The notes beneath the pieces are model-generated. The model was not told where the DNA came from, did not search any database, and saw nothing but the letters and a program-made list of their open reading frames with translations. The position numbers were made by a program, and so were the translations under genes. From Synechococcus sp. PCC 7335 (lineage in GTDB: Bacteria > Cyanobacteriota > Cyanobacteriia > Phormidesmidales > Phormidesmidaceae), in NCBI RefSeq assembly GCF_000155595.1, contig NZ_DS989904.1, forward strand, positions 1,023,354 to 1,087,353: DNA of 64,000 nt. Reading direction: 5' to 3'. Positions 35,307 through 48,033 of this stretch are shown piece by piece. Within the stretch, counting starts at the first letter, position 1. The number at the start of each line of letters is the position of its first letter.

Positions 35307-35738
35307 CTAGCTACTATATATCTGCGTTTCTTCCAAAAGTAGCCAGCTGATCCCCAGACCAATCAGGGAGACAATCAACATCGCCAAAAAAGAACGCTTG
35401 GCTCCAATTCTCCGAGTGTATAAGTCAATCCGGAGCAATAGGGCAGCTGCAGCCATCATCAAAAAATAACTCGATATTTGTGCCCAAGCCACGATGACCA
35501 CTGCTAGAGAAGCGCCAGCTAATGCGGTACAAGAATAGCCAACATCCGATCTAAATCTAAGTAGTACAAACTTACGAAAAGCTTCCCACCCAATGCTCAA
35601 TACGCTGCACTGTAAAACGACGTAGACAACTGCTGCGCTCCAAGTGAATCCTGAGATTCGATGCTCATGTAGAAATGAGCCAAAGGCAATGTTGGCTAGT
35701 AAAACTAAGCTGGTTGATAGCCAAGGAAAGGCGCGCAT
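35307..35738 (-). CDS. Hypothetical integral membrane protein
   Basis: 143 residues with four hydrophobic segments (LSTSLVLLANIAFGSFL; TWSAAVVYVVLQCSVLSIGW; ASLAVVIVAWAQISSYFLMM; SFLAMLIVSLIGLGISWLLL). No recognised domain; resembles short four-helix proteins found in cyanobacteria. On the same strand, about 44 bases upstream, is the NIL-ferredoxin gene, so an operon is possible. Function unknown. Confidence 0.65.
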   Translation of the reverse strand: MRAFPWLSTSLVLLANIAFGSFLHEHRISGFTWSAAVVYVVLQCSVLSIGWEAFRKFVLLRFRSDVGYSCTALAGASLAVVIVAWAQISSYFLMMAAAALLLRIDLYTRRIGAKRSFLAMLIVSLIGLGISWLLLEETQIYSS

Positions 35739-35781
35739 GGCTTGGCAGGATGTTAAGAAGGTTTTTTGAGTTACCTAAGAT

Positions 35782-36186
35782 CTAAAGATTCGTAGAGATG
35801 GCTTGAACTGGGCAGCTAGGCAAGCATTGTTCACACATGATGCAACGCGATCGCACGAACACCAGTTTGTGAGTCTCAGCGTCCAGTCGCAACGATTCCG
35901 TTGGGCATACCCCTGTACACAATCCGCAGTGTACGCAACTGTCTTGGTCAATCACAATCTCACGACTTACAAGTGACACCTCAATATGATTTGAACGCAG
36001 CCATTCAATTGCCTCGTCTAACCGATCGATATCGCCTGATAGCTCCACTAGCAGCTTTCCTACCTGGTCAGGCGCTACATGCGCGCGAAAGATATTGGCC
36101 GCCACGTTGAAGTCTTTTGCTAGCCGGTAGGTGATCGGCATGTGGATGGTGCGCTTTGGGAAAGTGAGAGTCAGTCGCTTTTTCAC
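35782..36186 (-). CDS. NIL-domain 4Fe-4S ferredoxin
   Basis: 134 residues. N-terminal NIL domain (about 1-75, with LIVELSGDIDRL-like strand GKLLVELSGDIDRLDEAIEW), then a bacterial two-cluster ferredoxin: CVHCGLCTGVCPTESL and CIMCEQCLPSCPVQAI. NIL domains are otherwise found on methionine ABC ATPases and sense or bind small molecules; in cyanobacteria this fused form is common. Likely electron transfer, perhaps sulfur related. The gene starts at ATG and reads away from txlA. Confidence 0.88.
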   Translation of the reverse strand: MKKRLTLTFPKRTIHMPITYRLAKDFNVAANIFRAHVAPDQVGKLLVELSGDIDRLDEAIEWLRSNHIEVSLVSREIVIDQDSCVHCGLCTGVCPTESLRLDAETHKLVFVRSRCIMCEQCLPSCPVQAISTNL

Positions 36187-36362
36187 GATTGTTTCTTCAT
36201 CCTCATCTGTTGACAGTGACTTCTTTGAGATAGATCCCTTTGAGGAAACTCTGCTTAAAACGGGCGCTTTTCCAAGTCTATCTTCTAGGACAGTTTGAAG
36301 CTCACACCCTAGCAGCTGACAAAGAGATAAGATAGTTAAAGCTGTTGTTTACAAATGAACAT

Positions 36363-36947
36363 ATGTCGGTTGATTCTTCAGAAACGGGCAAACGGATCAA
36401 AAACTTTGTCATCGTAGCCGTCGCAGCTATTCTTAGCATTGCCCTCATCCTAGGCGTGCAGACCCACTCTCCTGCTGCTTCTTTGTCTGAAATGGCTCAG
36501 CAGTCTATGCCATTAGAAGCGGCAATGGCCAATAAAAAACCTACCCTAATTGAGTTCTATGCCAATTGGTGTACGAGCTGTCAGGCAATGGCTCCCGATA
36601 TTCAAGCCCTTAAAGAAAGCTATCGCGATCAGGTTAACTTCGTCATGCTAAACGTCGACAACACTAAATGGCTTCCCGAAATGCTCAACTACCGCGTAGA
36701 TGGTATCCCTCACTTTGAGTTCCTCTCCGCCAACAGTGATGAACAGGGCGCTGCTATCGGCGAGCTACCTCGCGCTATCCTAGCTGAAAATCTGAACGCT
36801 CTTATCGCTAACCAATCGTTGCCTTACGCACAAATAAGTGGCCGCATCTCCACAGTAGATACAGCCACTAATCCTATCAACGCACCTACCAATGCATCCG
36901 ACCCACGCAGTCATGGCGCTCAAGTTAGCACTCAAGTGACTAACTAA
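36363..36947 (+). CDS. txlA: Membrane-anchored thioredoxin-like protein (TxlA/HCF164 type)
   Basis: 194 residues from the ATG at 36363 (an in-frame TTG at 36345 is less likely). One membrane helix (FVIVAVAAILSIALILGV) near the N-terminus, then a thioredoxin fold with the active site EFYANWCTSCQAM and the cis-Pro loop GIPHFEF. In cyanobacteria and plants this protein passes reducing power to the thylakoid lumen, together with CcdA, for cytochrome b6f maturation. The C-terminal ~35 residues are Thr/Asn/Ala-rich and disordered. Function secure at family level. Confidence 0.88.
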   Translation: MSVDSSETGKRIKNFVIVAVAAILSIALILGVQTHSPAASLSEMAQQSMPLEAAMANKKPTLIEFYANWCTSCQAMAPDIQALKESYRDQVNFVMLNVDNTKWLPEMLNYRVDGIPHFEFLSANSDEQGAAIGELPRAILAENLNALIANQSLPYAQISGRISTVDTATNPINAPTNASDPRSHGAQVSTQVTN

Positions 36948-37045
36948 CCTAGCTTAGCTAACGAATCTAGATGATTAACCTGAGTCAATAATCGGCGGCG
37001 ACTGACCTGTAGAAGCACACTCGGCACTCTCGCTACAAAACCTTG

Positions 37046-38017
37046 CTACAGATTCGCAACGAAGTCGGTTGCCTGCGTAACACAGGCATCAGAAGCACCA
37101 CCTAACGTCCGACATCTCTCTTTGTAGATCATACGAGCGATCTCAGGCGGCAGCTGATCGGCGTAGGTCAAGGCTTTATCAAAGGATTCAACGCTGGCAG
37201 CTGTCTGTTCTTGGCGCCGCTGTAGTTGCGCCCTTAAATAGTAAAGCTCTGGATTTTCTGGAGCCGCTTGCAAGGCTCTATCTACGGCGATCATGGCATC
37301 TGATATCCGGCCAAGATCGCGGTAGCCCAGTGCAATTCCTCGATAGGTCAGATAGTTAGGGCTACTGTACTGCGCTAGGCGTTCGATACTTTCTTCAGGA
37401 TTTGAGAAGGGTAGATTGACCGCCAGCATCAGATCCATAAACCCCTGAACCAAGTTCAACTCCGGATCGGTTTTATCAATTTTTTCGGCTTCATCTAAGT
37501 GACCAAACACCTGCTGAAGCATACCTAGCGCCGTGGGTGTACTACGAGCGACGCCTTGAGTAGACATTAAGTGAGCACCGTCTAGAAAGATGCCGACTGC
37601 AGAATAGAGATGTCCTCGAAGAGGTCTACTCTCTAGCAGGGCAGCAGCAGTTGATTTAGTTAGCTCCGCATGAAGGGCCATGGTGTCAAAATCACCATCT
37701 AGGTAGGCCATAGAAGCCGCTAAGCCATGGACTAGCGGCTCATCGCCCTCAGAATCTAGTGCCAAATCTATCGCTTCTTGAGCACGAATGTAGTCACCCT
37801 CTTTAAAGAAGGCTTCGAAGGCAGCTTCTGCATTAGAACCGATGTTGTATTCGTTGCCCGGACGGAAGGGATCGCCAGCTAGAGCAGGACTAGACAAAAG
37901 GGATAGCATCATGACTGTCGAAGCACCAGTGAGTGCCAAACCTCCTCGCTTGAGCCTAGCAAGAGAGTTCATCAGTCGAGATGTCACTGTCCAAAACGTC
38001 GTAGTCCAAAACGTCAT
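37046..38017 (-). CDS. Secreted TPR-repeat protein
   Basis: 323 residues; the ATG at 38017 has AAGGA about ten bases upstream. A signal peptide (LALTGASTVMMLSLLSSPALA, quoted in part: TVMMLSLLSSPALA) ends near residue 47, so the product is periplasmic or lumenal. TPR-like helical pairs fill the rest: AAFEAFFKEGDYIRAQEAID, YRGIALGYRDLGRISDAMIA, LYYLRAQLQRRQEQTAASVE. Three cysteines near the C-terminus (CRTLGGASDAC and another). Related to Sll0314-like secreted proteins as far as I recall. Function unknown. The first residues contain a small repeat (TFWTTTFWT). Confidence 0.78.
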   Translation of the reverse strand: MTFWTTTFWTVTSRLMNSLARLKRGGLALTGASTVMMLSLLSSPALAGDPFRPGNEYNIGSNAEAAFEAFFKEGDYIRAQEAIDLALDSEGDEPLVHGLAASMAYLDGDFDTMALHAELTKSTAAALLESRPLRGHLYSAVGIFLDGAHLMSTQGVARSTPTALGMLQQVFGHLDEAEKIDKTDPELNLVQGFMDLMLAVNLPFSNPEESIERLAQYSSPNYLTYRGIALGYRDLGRISDAMIAVDRALQAAPENPELYYLRAQLQRRQEQTAASVESFDKALTYADQLPPEIARMIYKERCRTLGGASDACVTQATDFVANL

Positions 38018-38154
38018 AGTGGCGATCCTTATAAGGTTGAGAGGGTGGCTGTCCTAAAGTTGAGTATAGCGATTTGATTCGAGAGACTGTGACACAATCT
38101 GTGAAGCTCTGCGAGCTGGCATAATCATTTCAAAGATGGTTTCAAATAAAGAGT

Positions 38155-41522
<3,368 letters not shown>

Positions 41523-41682
41523 TCAATTGTGCCATAAGGAATAGAATGCAAACGCATCTTGAACTTTTCCTTTGTGGAGCTTGATTAAGTGAAGCGCCTA
41601 GACAGTTAATTCTGGCTGGAGTGCTAAGGTAGAATGCGTCAAATTTTGTTCTCGATGCAGCTATCTTAAGGGGAGTAGGGTT

Positions 41683-43521
41683 GTGGGTGTTTTTGGTGAT
41701 CGCAATCAGCTGAGCATCTTCTGGAGCCTGATTGGATTAGTGGCACTCTATTCACCCAGAGAGGCGATCGCCCAAAGCTACCAAGGCACCGAAATAACCC
41801 AGTCTCCCTTGCAATCTCCGCCTGGTAGCCTCTTTGTTGCCTACCCACCCCTAGAGCATCAGACAGTAGCTGATCGCATTTTTTTCATTGGCACCGCCGA
41901 CCCAAGTAAGCCAGTAACGATCAACGGGCAAGCGATTCAAAACCGTAGTGAGGATGGACACTTTGCGCCCACTTTACCGCTGGAATTTGGCGAAAATATA
42001 GTCACACTAGCCCAAGGCGACCAGAAACTGACTTTAAAGATCAACCGAGTATCGACAGAGCCAGTGCTACCTGATGGCACTGATTTTGCTGAAGGGTCTT
42101 TGACACCTGCTGAAGATATTGCTCGGCTGCCAGGTGAGGTAATTTGTCTCAGCGCGATCGCCCCTACAGACGCCGTGGTATCTGCCACCCTGGGAGATCA
42201 GACGATTACGCTCGCCCCACAATCGAACGTTGAGTTGCCGCCAAACTCCTCGGTTCTAACCGACCAAATAGAGCCTATCTCTTCAGCGACGAATAGCCGC
42301 GCTACCGAGTACGCGGGCTGCACAGCCTTCGAGCACACAGGCCACTTGGGAACGCCACGTTTTACCTTAAGCTCTGAGGGCAACACAGTTACGGCCGATG
42401 CCCCTGGCCAAGTGAATATCCTTTCTTCTACCAGTCTAGACGTTGCAGAAGTGACTGCCGCTCAAGGCGTAGCTCGCGTTGGGCCTAGCACTAGTTACTC
42501 ACGCATCACCCCTCTGCCGGCGGGGACTCGCGCTGCGATTACCGGACGAGAAGGCGAATGGCTTAGGTTAGACTACGGCGGCTGGATAAAAGCAGCTGAG
42601 ACAGCCGTTAGCAGCGCCTCTATACCGCCGACTAGCATTATGAGAGGTATTACCGCTCGCCAGGTTGAAGATTGGACTGAAGTCATTTTCCCGCTGCAAA
42701 CAACCGTGCCAATCACGATTACACAAGATACACAGTCGCTATCTTTGACCTTGCACAACACAACGCCGCAAACAGACACTATCTATTTCTCGGATGATCC
42801 GGTCGTAGAAAGAATGGACTTTCATCCGCTGCTAACGAATAGCGCCGAGTTTGTTTTTCATTTCAAAGAACCGCAGCAGTGGGGATACAAAACTCGCTAC
42901 GAAGGGACTAGCCTAATTCTTTCTTTGCGGCATGCACCGCCCGGCGACCGGCTCAGCGATCGCTTGGGAGGTACGACAATCCTGCTAGATCCTGGCCATG
43001 GCAGTAGTGAGGATTTAGGTGCGCGTGGACCTACAGGCTACCCTGAGAAAGATGTCACTTTGATTGTCTCTAAGCTACTGCGAGATGAGTTAGAAAACCG
43101 GGGGGCAAGCGTCGTAATGACCCGTGAAGGCGACGACGATCTCTTCCCACGCGATCGCGTAGAAGTTATCGATGCGACAGAACCCACCATGGCTTTGAGC
43201 ATACATTACAACGCTTTGCCCGATGCAGGGGATGCCCTGAATACCGCTGGCATTGGAACTTTTTGGTACTACCCGCAGGCGCATGATCTAGCCACTTTTT
43301 TACACGACTATCTCGTCGATAATCTAGGACGCGAATCGTATGGTGTTTTCTGGAACAACTTAGCGCTGACTCGGCCCTCTGTAACACCTTCTGTTCTTTT
43401 AGAACTAGGTTTTATGATCAATCCAGAAGAGTTTGAATGGATCACCGATGAAGCTGCCCAAAAAGAGCTTGCCAAAACGCTCGCTGATGGGGTTCAAGCC
43501 TGGATAGAAAATCAGTCCTAA
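41683..43521 (+). CDS. N-acetylmuramoyl-L-alanine amidase, SH3b-AMIN-Amidase_3
   Basis: 612 residues from a GTG with a GGGGAG site just upstream. Signal peptide to about residue 30 (LIGLVALYSPREAIA). Then a beta-rich region, an SH3b domain (about 262-310, GREGEWLRLDYGGWIKA), an AMIN-like beta domain (about 325-425) and the C-terminal zinc amidase (about 435-610) with LDPGHG, the second-ligand Glu of PEKDV, SIHYNA and the catalytic Glu in LLELGFM. It cuts the peptide from the glycan, needed for daughter-cell separation or septal junctions. The gene starts 190 bases from the divergent pyrG. Confidence 0.9.
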   Translation: MGVFGDRNQLSIFWSLIGLVALYSPREAIAQSYQGTEITQSPLQSPPGSLFVAYPPLEHQTVADRIFFIGTADPSKPVTINGQAIQNRSEDGHFAPTLPLEFGENIVTLAQGDQKLTLKINRVSTEPVLPDGTDFAEGSLTPAEDIARLPGEVICLSAIAPTDAVVSATLGDQTITLAPQSNVELPPNSSVLTDQIEPISSATNSRATEYAGCTAFEHTGHLGTPRFTLSSEGNTVTADAPGQVNILSSTSLDVAEVTAAQGVARVGPSTSYSRITPLPAGTRAAITGREGEWLRLDYGGWIKAAETAVSSASIPPTSIMRGITARQVEDWTEVIFPLQTTVPITITQDTQSLSLTLHNTTPQTDTIYFSDDPVVERMDFHPLLTNSAEFVFHFKEPQQWGYKTRYEGTSLILSLRHAPPGDRLSDRLGGTTILLDPGHGSSEDLGARGPTGYPEKDVTLIVSKLLRDELENRGASVVMTREGDDDLFPRDRVEVIDATEPTMALSIHYNALPDAGDALNTAGIGTFWYYPQAHDLATFLHDYLVDNLGRESYGVFWNNLALTRPSVTPSVLLELGFMINPEEFEWITDEAAQKELAKTLADGVQAWIENQS

Positions 43522-43547
43522 AGGACTACTTTGAGGAAGAATTCTAG

Positions 43548-44234
43548 ATGCCAGCTATGGAAGAAACTAGCGCGACATTCTCGCTGCCTACTTTCACTAA
43601 TTCTGCGCTTTGGCAGCAGGCGATGACCCATAAGTCTTTTGCTAACGAGCAGCCGACTGCCACAGAGCACAATGAACGCCTAGAATTTTTAGGCGATGCG
43701 ATCTTGACTTTTCTAAGCGCAGAGTATTTATTCGTTCGCTTTCCAAAGCAGTCCGAAGGTGAGCTGACGCCGATGCGATCAGCTTTGGTAGATCAATCTC
43801 AACTGCATCGCTTTGCTCAAGGACTAAAGCTTGACGAGTATCTACGGTTAGGAAAGGGAGCTGAGAAGGAAGGTGCTAGGAAGAGTGCTCGCTTGCTTTG
43901 CAGCGCATTTGAGGCGCTAATCGGAGCGTACTTTCTAGATCAAGAGCACAACCTGCAGCTAGTGAAGGACTATATAACACCGATATTCGAGTCGGCGATC
44001 GCCCCAGATGTAGAAGCCGGTGTCAAAGATGATAAAACGCGCTTACAGGAGTGGGCTCAAAAAACAACGGGTAGCGTACCTGAGTATGTAGAAATTAGCA
44101 CGCTAGGCCCTGATCATGCCAAAGAGTTTGTTATCGAGGTCCAAATTGGTGGTAAGTCCTACGGTCGTGGGAGCGGTCGTAGCAAACAGAAAGCCCAAAA
44201 GTTAGCAGCTAGATCAACACTGGAAATGCTGTGA
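43548..44234 (+). CDS. rnc: Ribonuclease III
   Basis: 228 residues. Catalytic domain with the RNase III signature NERLEFLGDAIL, and the second acidic motif SAFEALIGAYFLD; a double-stranded RNA-binding domain fills the C-terminal third (TRLQEWAQKTTG ... KQKAQKLAARSTLEML). It processes rRNA and structured RNAs. It follows the amidase gene by 26 bases on the same strand. Cyanobacteria often have more than one rnc; this full-length form has both domains. Confidence 0.95.
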   Translation: MPAMEETSATFSLPTFTNSALWQQAMTHKSFANEQPTATEHNERLEFLGDAILTFLSAEYLFVRFPKQSEGELTPMRSALVDQSQLHRFAQGLKLDEYLRLGKGAEKEGARKSARLLCSAFEALIGAYFLDQEHNLQLVKDYITPIFESAIAPDVEAGVKDDKTRLQEWAQKTTGSVPEYVEISTLGPDHAKEFVIEVQIGGKSYGRGSGRSKQKAQKLAARSTLEML

Positions 44235-44574
44235 GCGCTAGGCGCTATATCGACAACTATCGGATAAATCAAATTTAGAAAACTTGAATTAGCGAACGCT
44301 ATAAAGCGGTTTTCTGCTGCTTTGACAATTTAGAAGATCAAGAAAATTGATCGTATCCTCTGGTACAAAACCTCTCTGCGAAGAACGAGTGGATTCGATT
44401 CGATATTGGCTTTGTCAACCTTGCGTATTCCTGATAAGAAAATCGTGCTTTTTTTTGGCTATTGGGTATTCATATAAGGCATCAGCGCTTAATTACTTTT
44501 ATTTGGCTTTGAACGAACGTTCTAAAAGGCTTGAGAAGCTATGACTGCTCAACCATCGACTTGGAGATAAAACT
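44235..44574. other. Intergenic stretch with no supported gene
   Basis: Short frames only, none with a ribosome site. A 5-bp hairpin AGCGC-TAG-GCGCT follows the rnc stop but lacks a T run. Confidence 0.4.
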
Positions 44575-45126
44575 ATGGCTACTAACGACAATCTTCCCAA
44601 CCAGCATCCGGACAACATTGTTGGTAGACAGCCAACACCAGAAGAAGTCGCGCGTCGTGATGGCTATGTACAAGGCCGTACTGATGAAAGCTATGTACAA
44701 GACAGTGTTAGAGGTCAAAAGCGAGCAATCGCACAGGCCCGTGCGAATGACAGCGCCGCTAGTGGCGTTGTCTTCGGTCTTTGTATTGCACTGCTAGCAG
44801 CCGGTGCAGGCGCCGCAATTTATTTCTTGATGGGCGATCGCGCTGATGTTGACCCAGTTTCAGTTCCTCAAATTGAAAGAGAGACAACCATCGAGAGGGA
44901 GACGACAGTAATTGAGAAAGAAGTGCCTACACCTGCTGTCGAGGCCCCTGATGTAACGGTTCCAGATGTGAACGTTCAGATGCCAGAAGTCGATGTTCCC
45001 GATGTGAACGTCACCAATCAGGTGCCAGAAACCCCTTCTGTAGACATAGAAGAAACCACCGAGGCAGTCCCTGAGGCAAGCCCTGAGACAGTCCCTGAGG
45101 CAAGCCCTGAGGCAGCCCCTGAGTAA
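44575..45126 (+). CDS. Hypothetical membrane protein with Val-Pro and PEAS repeats
   Basis: 183 residues, ATG with AGATAAA nearby (weak ribosome site TTGGAGATAA). Polar N-terminus with PTPEEVARRDGYVQGRTDESY, one membrane helix (VVFGLCIALLAAGAGAAIYFLM, about 65-86), then a low-complexity tail: Glu-Thr repeats (ERETTIERETT), Val/Pro/Asp repeats (PDVTVPDVNV, PEVDVPDVNV), and PEAS repeats to the end. The repeats resemble the flexible tail of envelope-spanning or linker proteins. Family unknown; N-terminal part recurs in cyanobacteria as far as I recall. Confidence 0.65.
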   Translation: MATNDNLPNQHPDNIVGRQPTPEEVARRDGYVQGRTDESYVQDSVRGQKRAIAQARANDSAASGVVFGLCIALLAAGAGAAIYFLMGDRADVDPVSVPQIERETTIERETTVIEKEVPTPAVEAPDVTVPDVNVQMPEVDVPDVNVTNQVPETPSVDIEETTEAVPEASPETVPEASPEAAPE

Positions 45127-45293
45127 TTTTTATTAGGGCATATTCCTACACATGAAGAGCGATCCCTTTTAGGAGATTGTTTTTGACTCTAACTCCCTGC
45201 TCAGTCCACTCAGTTATTTATCTGGGATTGGGCAGGCAGTCTTGAGCCGGCGTCGGCTAAAAGCCAGCGTTTATCGACTGATATTGACTAAGC

Positions 45294-45917
45294 CTATTGA
45301 CTGAGCCAGGCGATCGCTTCTCTGATCCAATCTTCTACATCATCACTCTTACTGAGCGCCGTTCCATTGCCAACGGCTACTAGCGCCTTACTAATCTCGC
45401 TGTTGCTGTACCCCAAAGCTACTAGCATCATCTCAACATCCTCTTGCACCGCTGATATTGGTCCGCCTGTCGGTGCCACAATACCGGAGTGCGATCGCCA
45501 CTCACTTAGCTTCGTTTTCAGCTCTAAAATAATTCTCTCTGCCGTCTTGTTACCTACCCCAGGGGTACGAGTCAACACCCTCGCATTGCCGTTCACTACC
45601 GACTGGATCAGCTCGTTCAACCCCAATGCATTTAGTAATGACATCCCCATCTGCGAACCGATGCCACTTACTGAGATCAGCAGCCGGAACACATCTCGTT
45701 CAGCCTTGCTACTAAAACCAAACAGCATCTGTAGATCTTCTCGGCTTTGTAGATGAGTAAATATCCTGACCGGCTCACCAACCTGGGGCAGCTGACTCAG
45801 CGTTCGTGGATTCACCTGCATATCGTAGCCCACGCCGCCCGCCTCTACTGTCGCAATCACTCGACCGTTAGGCAGCTTCTGACTATCCGCCAGAATTCCC
45901 TTGACGTATCCAATCAT
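45294..45917 (-). CDS. ruvA: Holliday junction DNA helicase subunit RuvA
   Basis: 207 residues. RuvA binds the four-way junction and directs RuvB. Domain I starts MIGYVKGILAD with an OB fold; helix-hairpin-helix motifs in LLISVSGIGSQMGMSLL and LTRTPGVGNKTAERIILEL; domain III at the C-terminus (LVALGYSNSEISKAL). Its start overlaps the coiled-coil gene by four bases, so the two are coupled. Confidence 0.95.
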   Translation of the reverse strand: MIGYVKGILADSQKLPNGRVIATVEAGGVGYDMQVNPRTLSQLPQVGEPVRIFTHLQSREDLQMLFGFSSKAERDVFRLLISVSGIGSQMGMSLLNALGLNELIQSVVNGNARVLTRTPGVGNKTAERIILELKTKLSEWRSHSGIVAPTGGPISAVQEDVEMMLVALGYSNSEISKALVAVGNGTALSKSDDVEDWIREAIAWLSQ

Positions 45918-46654
45918 GAACGGGCACTTGGATTTCTCTGAGGAGACGGACGTTCTGACAGGGCTCTAGCAAGCGTTGCTTCACGGCGGGTGGCCGGACG
46001 AGCTGCGCCCGTCGTAGGATTAATCTGCGACTGTGGAGTGGCCGTTTCAGTATCTAATGATTGTCCCCCCTGAATCTGCTGACGTCCATTACGCAGAATA
46101 TGGAGCATCTCCATAAACTGACGCTCCATGTTTGCTAGCACCTGGTCAGCATAGGTATCCGCATCTTCTTGAATGGTCTTAGCTTCGCTAAGCGTTCGAG
46201 CCCGGGTCTCCTCCCATTCCTTCCGAGCCTGAGTCTGTAACTGTTCGATCTCATTGAGAGTCTTATCTTTGAGCGCTGCACATTCTCGCTCAGTTTGCTC
46301 TCTTAGCTGGGATGCGTGTAATTCAGCCTGTCGGACAATAGCCATATCGTTGAGGATGTCTGCTGCCTGCTTTTCGGCTGAAGTGATGATCTCTCGTGCA
46401 ACCTGATCTGCATCCAGTAGAATTCCTTCTCGCTGCTGAACGATCTGCACCGACTCTTGAATGGCTGCAGGCAAGTTCACTCGGACCACATCTAACTGGT
46501 CGAGCAGCTCATCTTCAGACACGATGGTCTTACCTGAAAGCGGCACTCTAGGGCTTTCAAGCACAATTTCTTCGATCCGATCTAGCTCCTGCTGAATACT
46601 AAATCGCTCAGAGGTCGAAGCTTGGGAATATTCGCCGTTTGCAGAAGTGTTCAC
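45914..46654 (-). CDS. Coiled-coil protein, DivIVA/ATP-synthase-b-like, unknown
   Basis: 246 residues. The middle (about 65-190) is a long charged coiled coil with heptads (QVAREIITSAEKQAADILND, REQTERECAALKDKTLNEIE), flanked by a predicted disordered front and a Pro/Ser/Arg-rich tail. No membrane segment. It lies between coaD and ruvA, an arrangement conserved in cyanobacteria as I recall. Possibly a cytoskeletal or DivIVA-like scaffold; function not established. Overlap with ruvA suggests matched expression. Confidence 0.65.
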   Translation of the reverse strand: MNTSANGEYSQASTSERFSIQQELDRIEEIVLESPRVPLSGKTIVSEDELLDQLDVVRVNLPAAIQESVQIVQQREGILLDADQVAREIITSAEKQAADILNDMAIVRQAELHASQLREQTERECAALKDKTLNEIEQLQTQARKEWEETRARTLSEAKTIQEDADTYADQVLANMERQFMEMLHILRNGRQQIQGGQSLDTETATPQSQINPTTGAARPATRREATLARALSERPSPQRNPSARS

Positions 46655-46794
46655 AAAGTTTTTAGTTAAGGTATTTTCAAGAAATGGTGACTTTCAAAGT
46701 CGATAGAGCACTAATATCGCTGGGCGATCACCCAGCCTATTGATCGCGTTCTCTCCTTATATCTCCTCATAATAGTATTGAATAAAGCCTACTC

Positions 46795-47280
46795 TCAACG
46801 TCTATTCTTTCCATAACAATCTTCAATGTCGCGGGTAATGTGGGCAGGCACCAGATGGTCGATGGGACCACCGAAGTTAGCAATCTCTTTGACAAGACTA
46901 CTGCTCAAAAAACTATACTCAGTAGAGGTTGCTAAAAACACAGTCTCAATCTCAGGAGATAGTGTCTTATTAGTATGTGCCATCTGTAGCTCCTTCTCAA
47001 AATCAGAAAGTACTCGTAGCCCTCTAATGAGTACCTGAGCCTGGCGCGCTTTGGCATAAGTGACCGTCAACCCATTGAAGCTATCAACTTCAACATTATC
47101 AAGGTGATCAATCACCTGCCGGATCTGCGCTAGCCGCTTTTCGACCGGGAAGAGCGGCTTCTTACCCGGATTACGCGAGACTACGACAATGACGCGCTCA
47201 TACAGCTTGCTGCTACGAGTGATGATGTCCAAATGGCCTAGGGTAATGGGATCAAAGCTACCAGGGTAGATTGCAATCAT
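46795..47280 (-). CDS. coaD: Phosphopantetheine adenylyltransferase
   Basis: 161 residues, standard. It joins 4'-phosphopantetheine to AMP in coenzyme A synthesis. [19 protein letters not shown] is the T/HxGH nucleotidyl motif, with [32 protein letters not shown], and [11 protein letters not shown]. Start codon ATG lies 50 bases from the divergent thioredoxin-like gene. Confidence 0.97.
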   Translation of the reverse strand: MIAIYPGSFDPITLGHLDIITRSSKLYERVIVVVSRNPGKKPLFPVEKRLAQIRQVIDHLDNVEVDSFNGLTVTYAKARQAQVLIRGLRVLSDFEKELQMAHTNKTLSPEIETVFLATSTEYSFLSSSLVKEIANFGGPIDHLVPAHITRDIEDCYGKNRR

Positions 47281-47329
47281 GAATGAAGCGAGAGAAAATG
47301 AAAGGGTTCTCTACGTTAGTGTACGAGCC

Positions 47330-47644
47330 ATGTCTCTAGCTGTCTTAAAGTTCTCATCCGAAGACTGCGGCATCTGTCATAAGATGTCTTTCTATGATGA
47401 GAAGATTGCAAAGGAACTATCGCTAGATTTTGTCGATATCAAGATGCAAGATACCGCAACCTACCGAAAGTACCGACAAGTGCTGTTAGCTCAGTATCCG
47501 AATAAAACAGATATGGGCTGGCCAACGTATATCGTTTGTGACGATCCCCAAGGTGAATTTAAGATTGTGGGTGAGGTGAAGGGCGGTCATCCAAAGGGAG
47601 AATTTCGGCAACGACTACAGGCAGTATTAGACGAAGCCAAATAA
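47330..47644 (+). CDS. Thioredoxin-fold protein with CGIC motif
   Basis: 104 residues from the ATG at 47330 (a longer frame from 47279 overlaps the divergent coaD start and adds nothing conserved). KFSSEDCGICHKM holds a thioredoxin-like CxxC near the N-terminus, and WPTYIVCDDPQ carries the cis-Pro loop region plus a third cysteine. Cyanobacterial thioredoxins with this shape are small redox proteins of unknown targets. Confidence 0.72.
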   Translation: MSLAVLKFSSEDCGICHKMSFYDEKIAKELSLDFVDIKMQDTATYRKYRQVLLAQYPNKTDMGWPTYIVCDDPQGEFKIVGEVKGGHPKGEFRQRLQAVLDEAK

Positions 47645-47778
47645 AGCTATACCTGGTGAATTGACACCAAACAGTTGACACCAAACATATTTATCACCAG
47701 ACACATCTTTATTCTGAGCGATGGCCTAGCTCTGACAACTACGCTGCTCAAGCCAGGCCGTTATAGATAAATGCTAGG

Positions 47779-48033
47779 CTATAGAACGCCTATATTTGCC
47801 AAGCCCAAGATAGCGCCAACACCAATAGCATGCCCTAGGCTAGTAACGCCTAATAGGGCAGGCAAACCCAGGCCTAAAAATGTACCGGGCGCAGGGCCAG
47901 CATCAGGAATTTGAATGACCTGCTTGCCAATAGCGAAGGCAATCAGATTACAGATAATCATGACGATGGCAACATTTGGCCCCCACGTGACCGTGTTAGG
48001 GACTACACCTGCAGCAGCAACTAAAGACAGCAT
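47779..48033 (-). CDS. psaK: Photosystem I reaction center subunit PsaK
   Basis: 84 residues with two membrane helices (NVAIVMIICNLIAFAIG and a second ending LANIGVL), the PsaK size. The family motif TTTSLGH-like stretch VTSLGHAIGVG is present near the end. PsaK sits at the edge of photosystem I and helps bind antenna or IsiA. Cyanobacteria often carry two psaK genes. The leader is 340 bases to the next gene. Confidence 0.92.
   Translation of the reverse strand: MLSLVAAAGVVPNTVTWGPNVAIVMIICNLIAFAIGKQVIQIPDAGPAPGTFLGLGLPALLGVTSLGHAIGVGAILGLANIGVL

Noticed and set aside
35130-35342. 70-residue plus-strand frame after the hydrolase gene
   Set aside because: No ribosome site or domain; a short GCCACA/TGTGGC hairpin inside it has no clear role.
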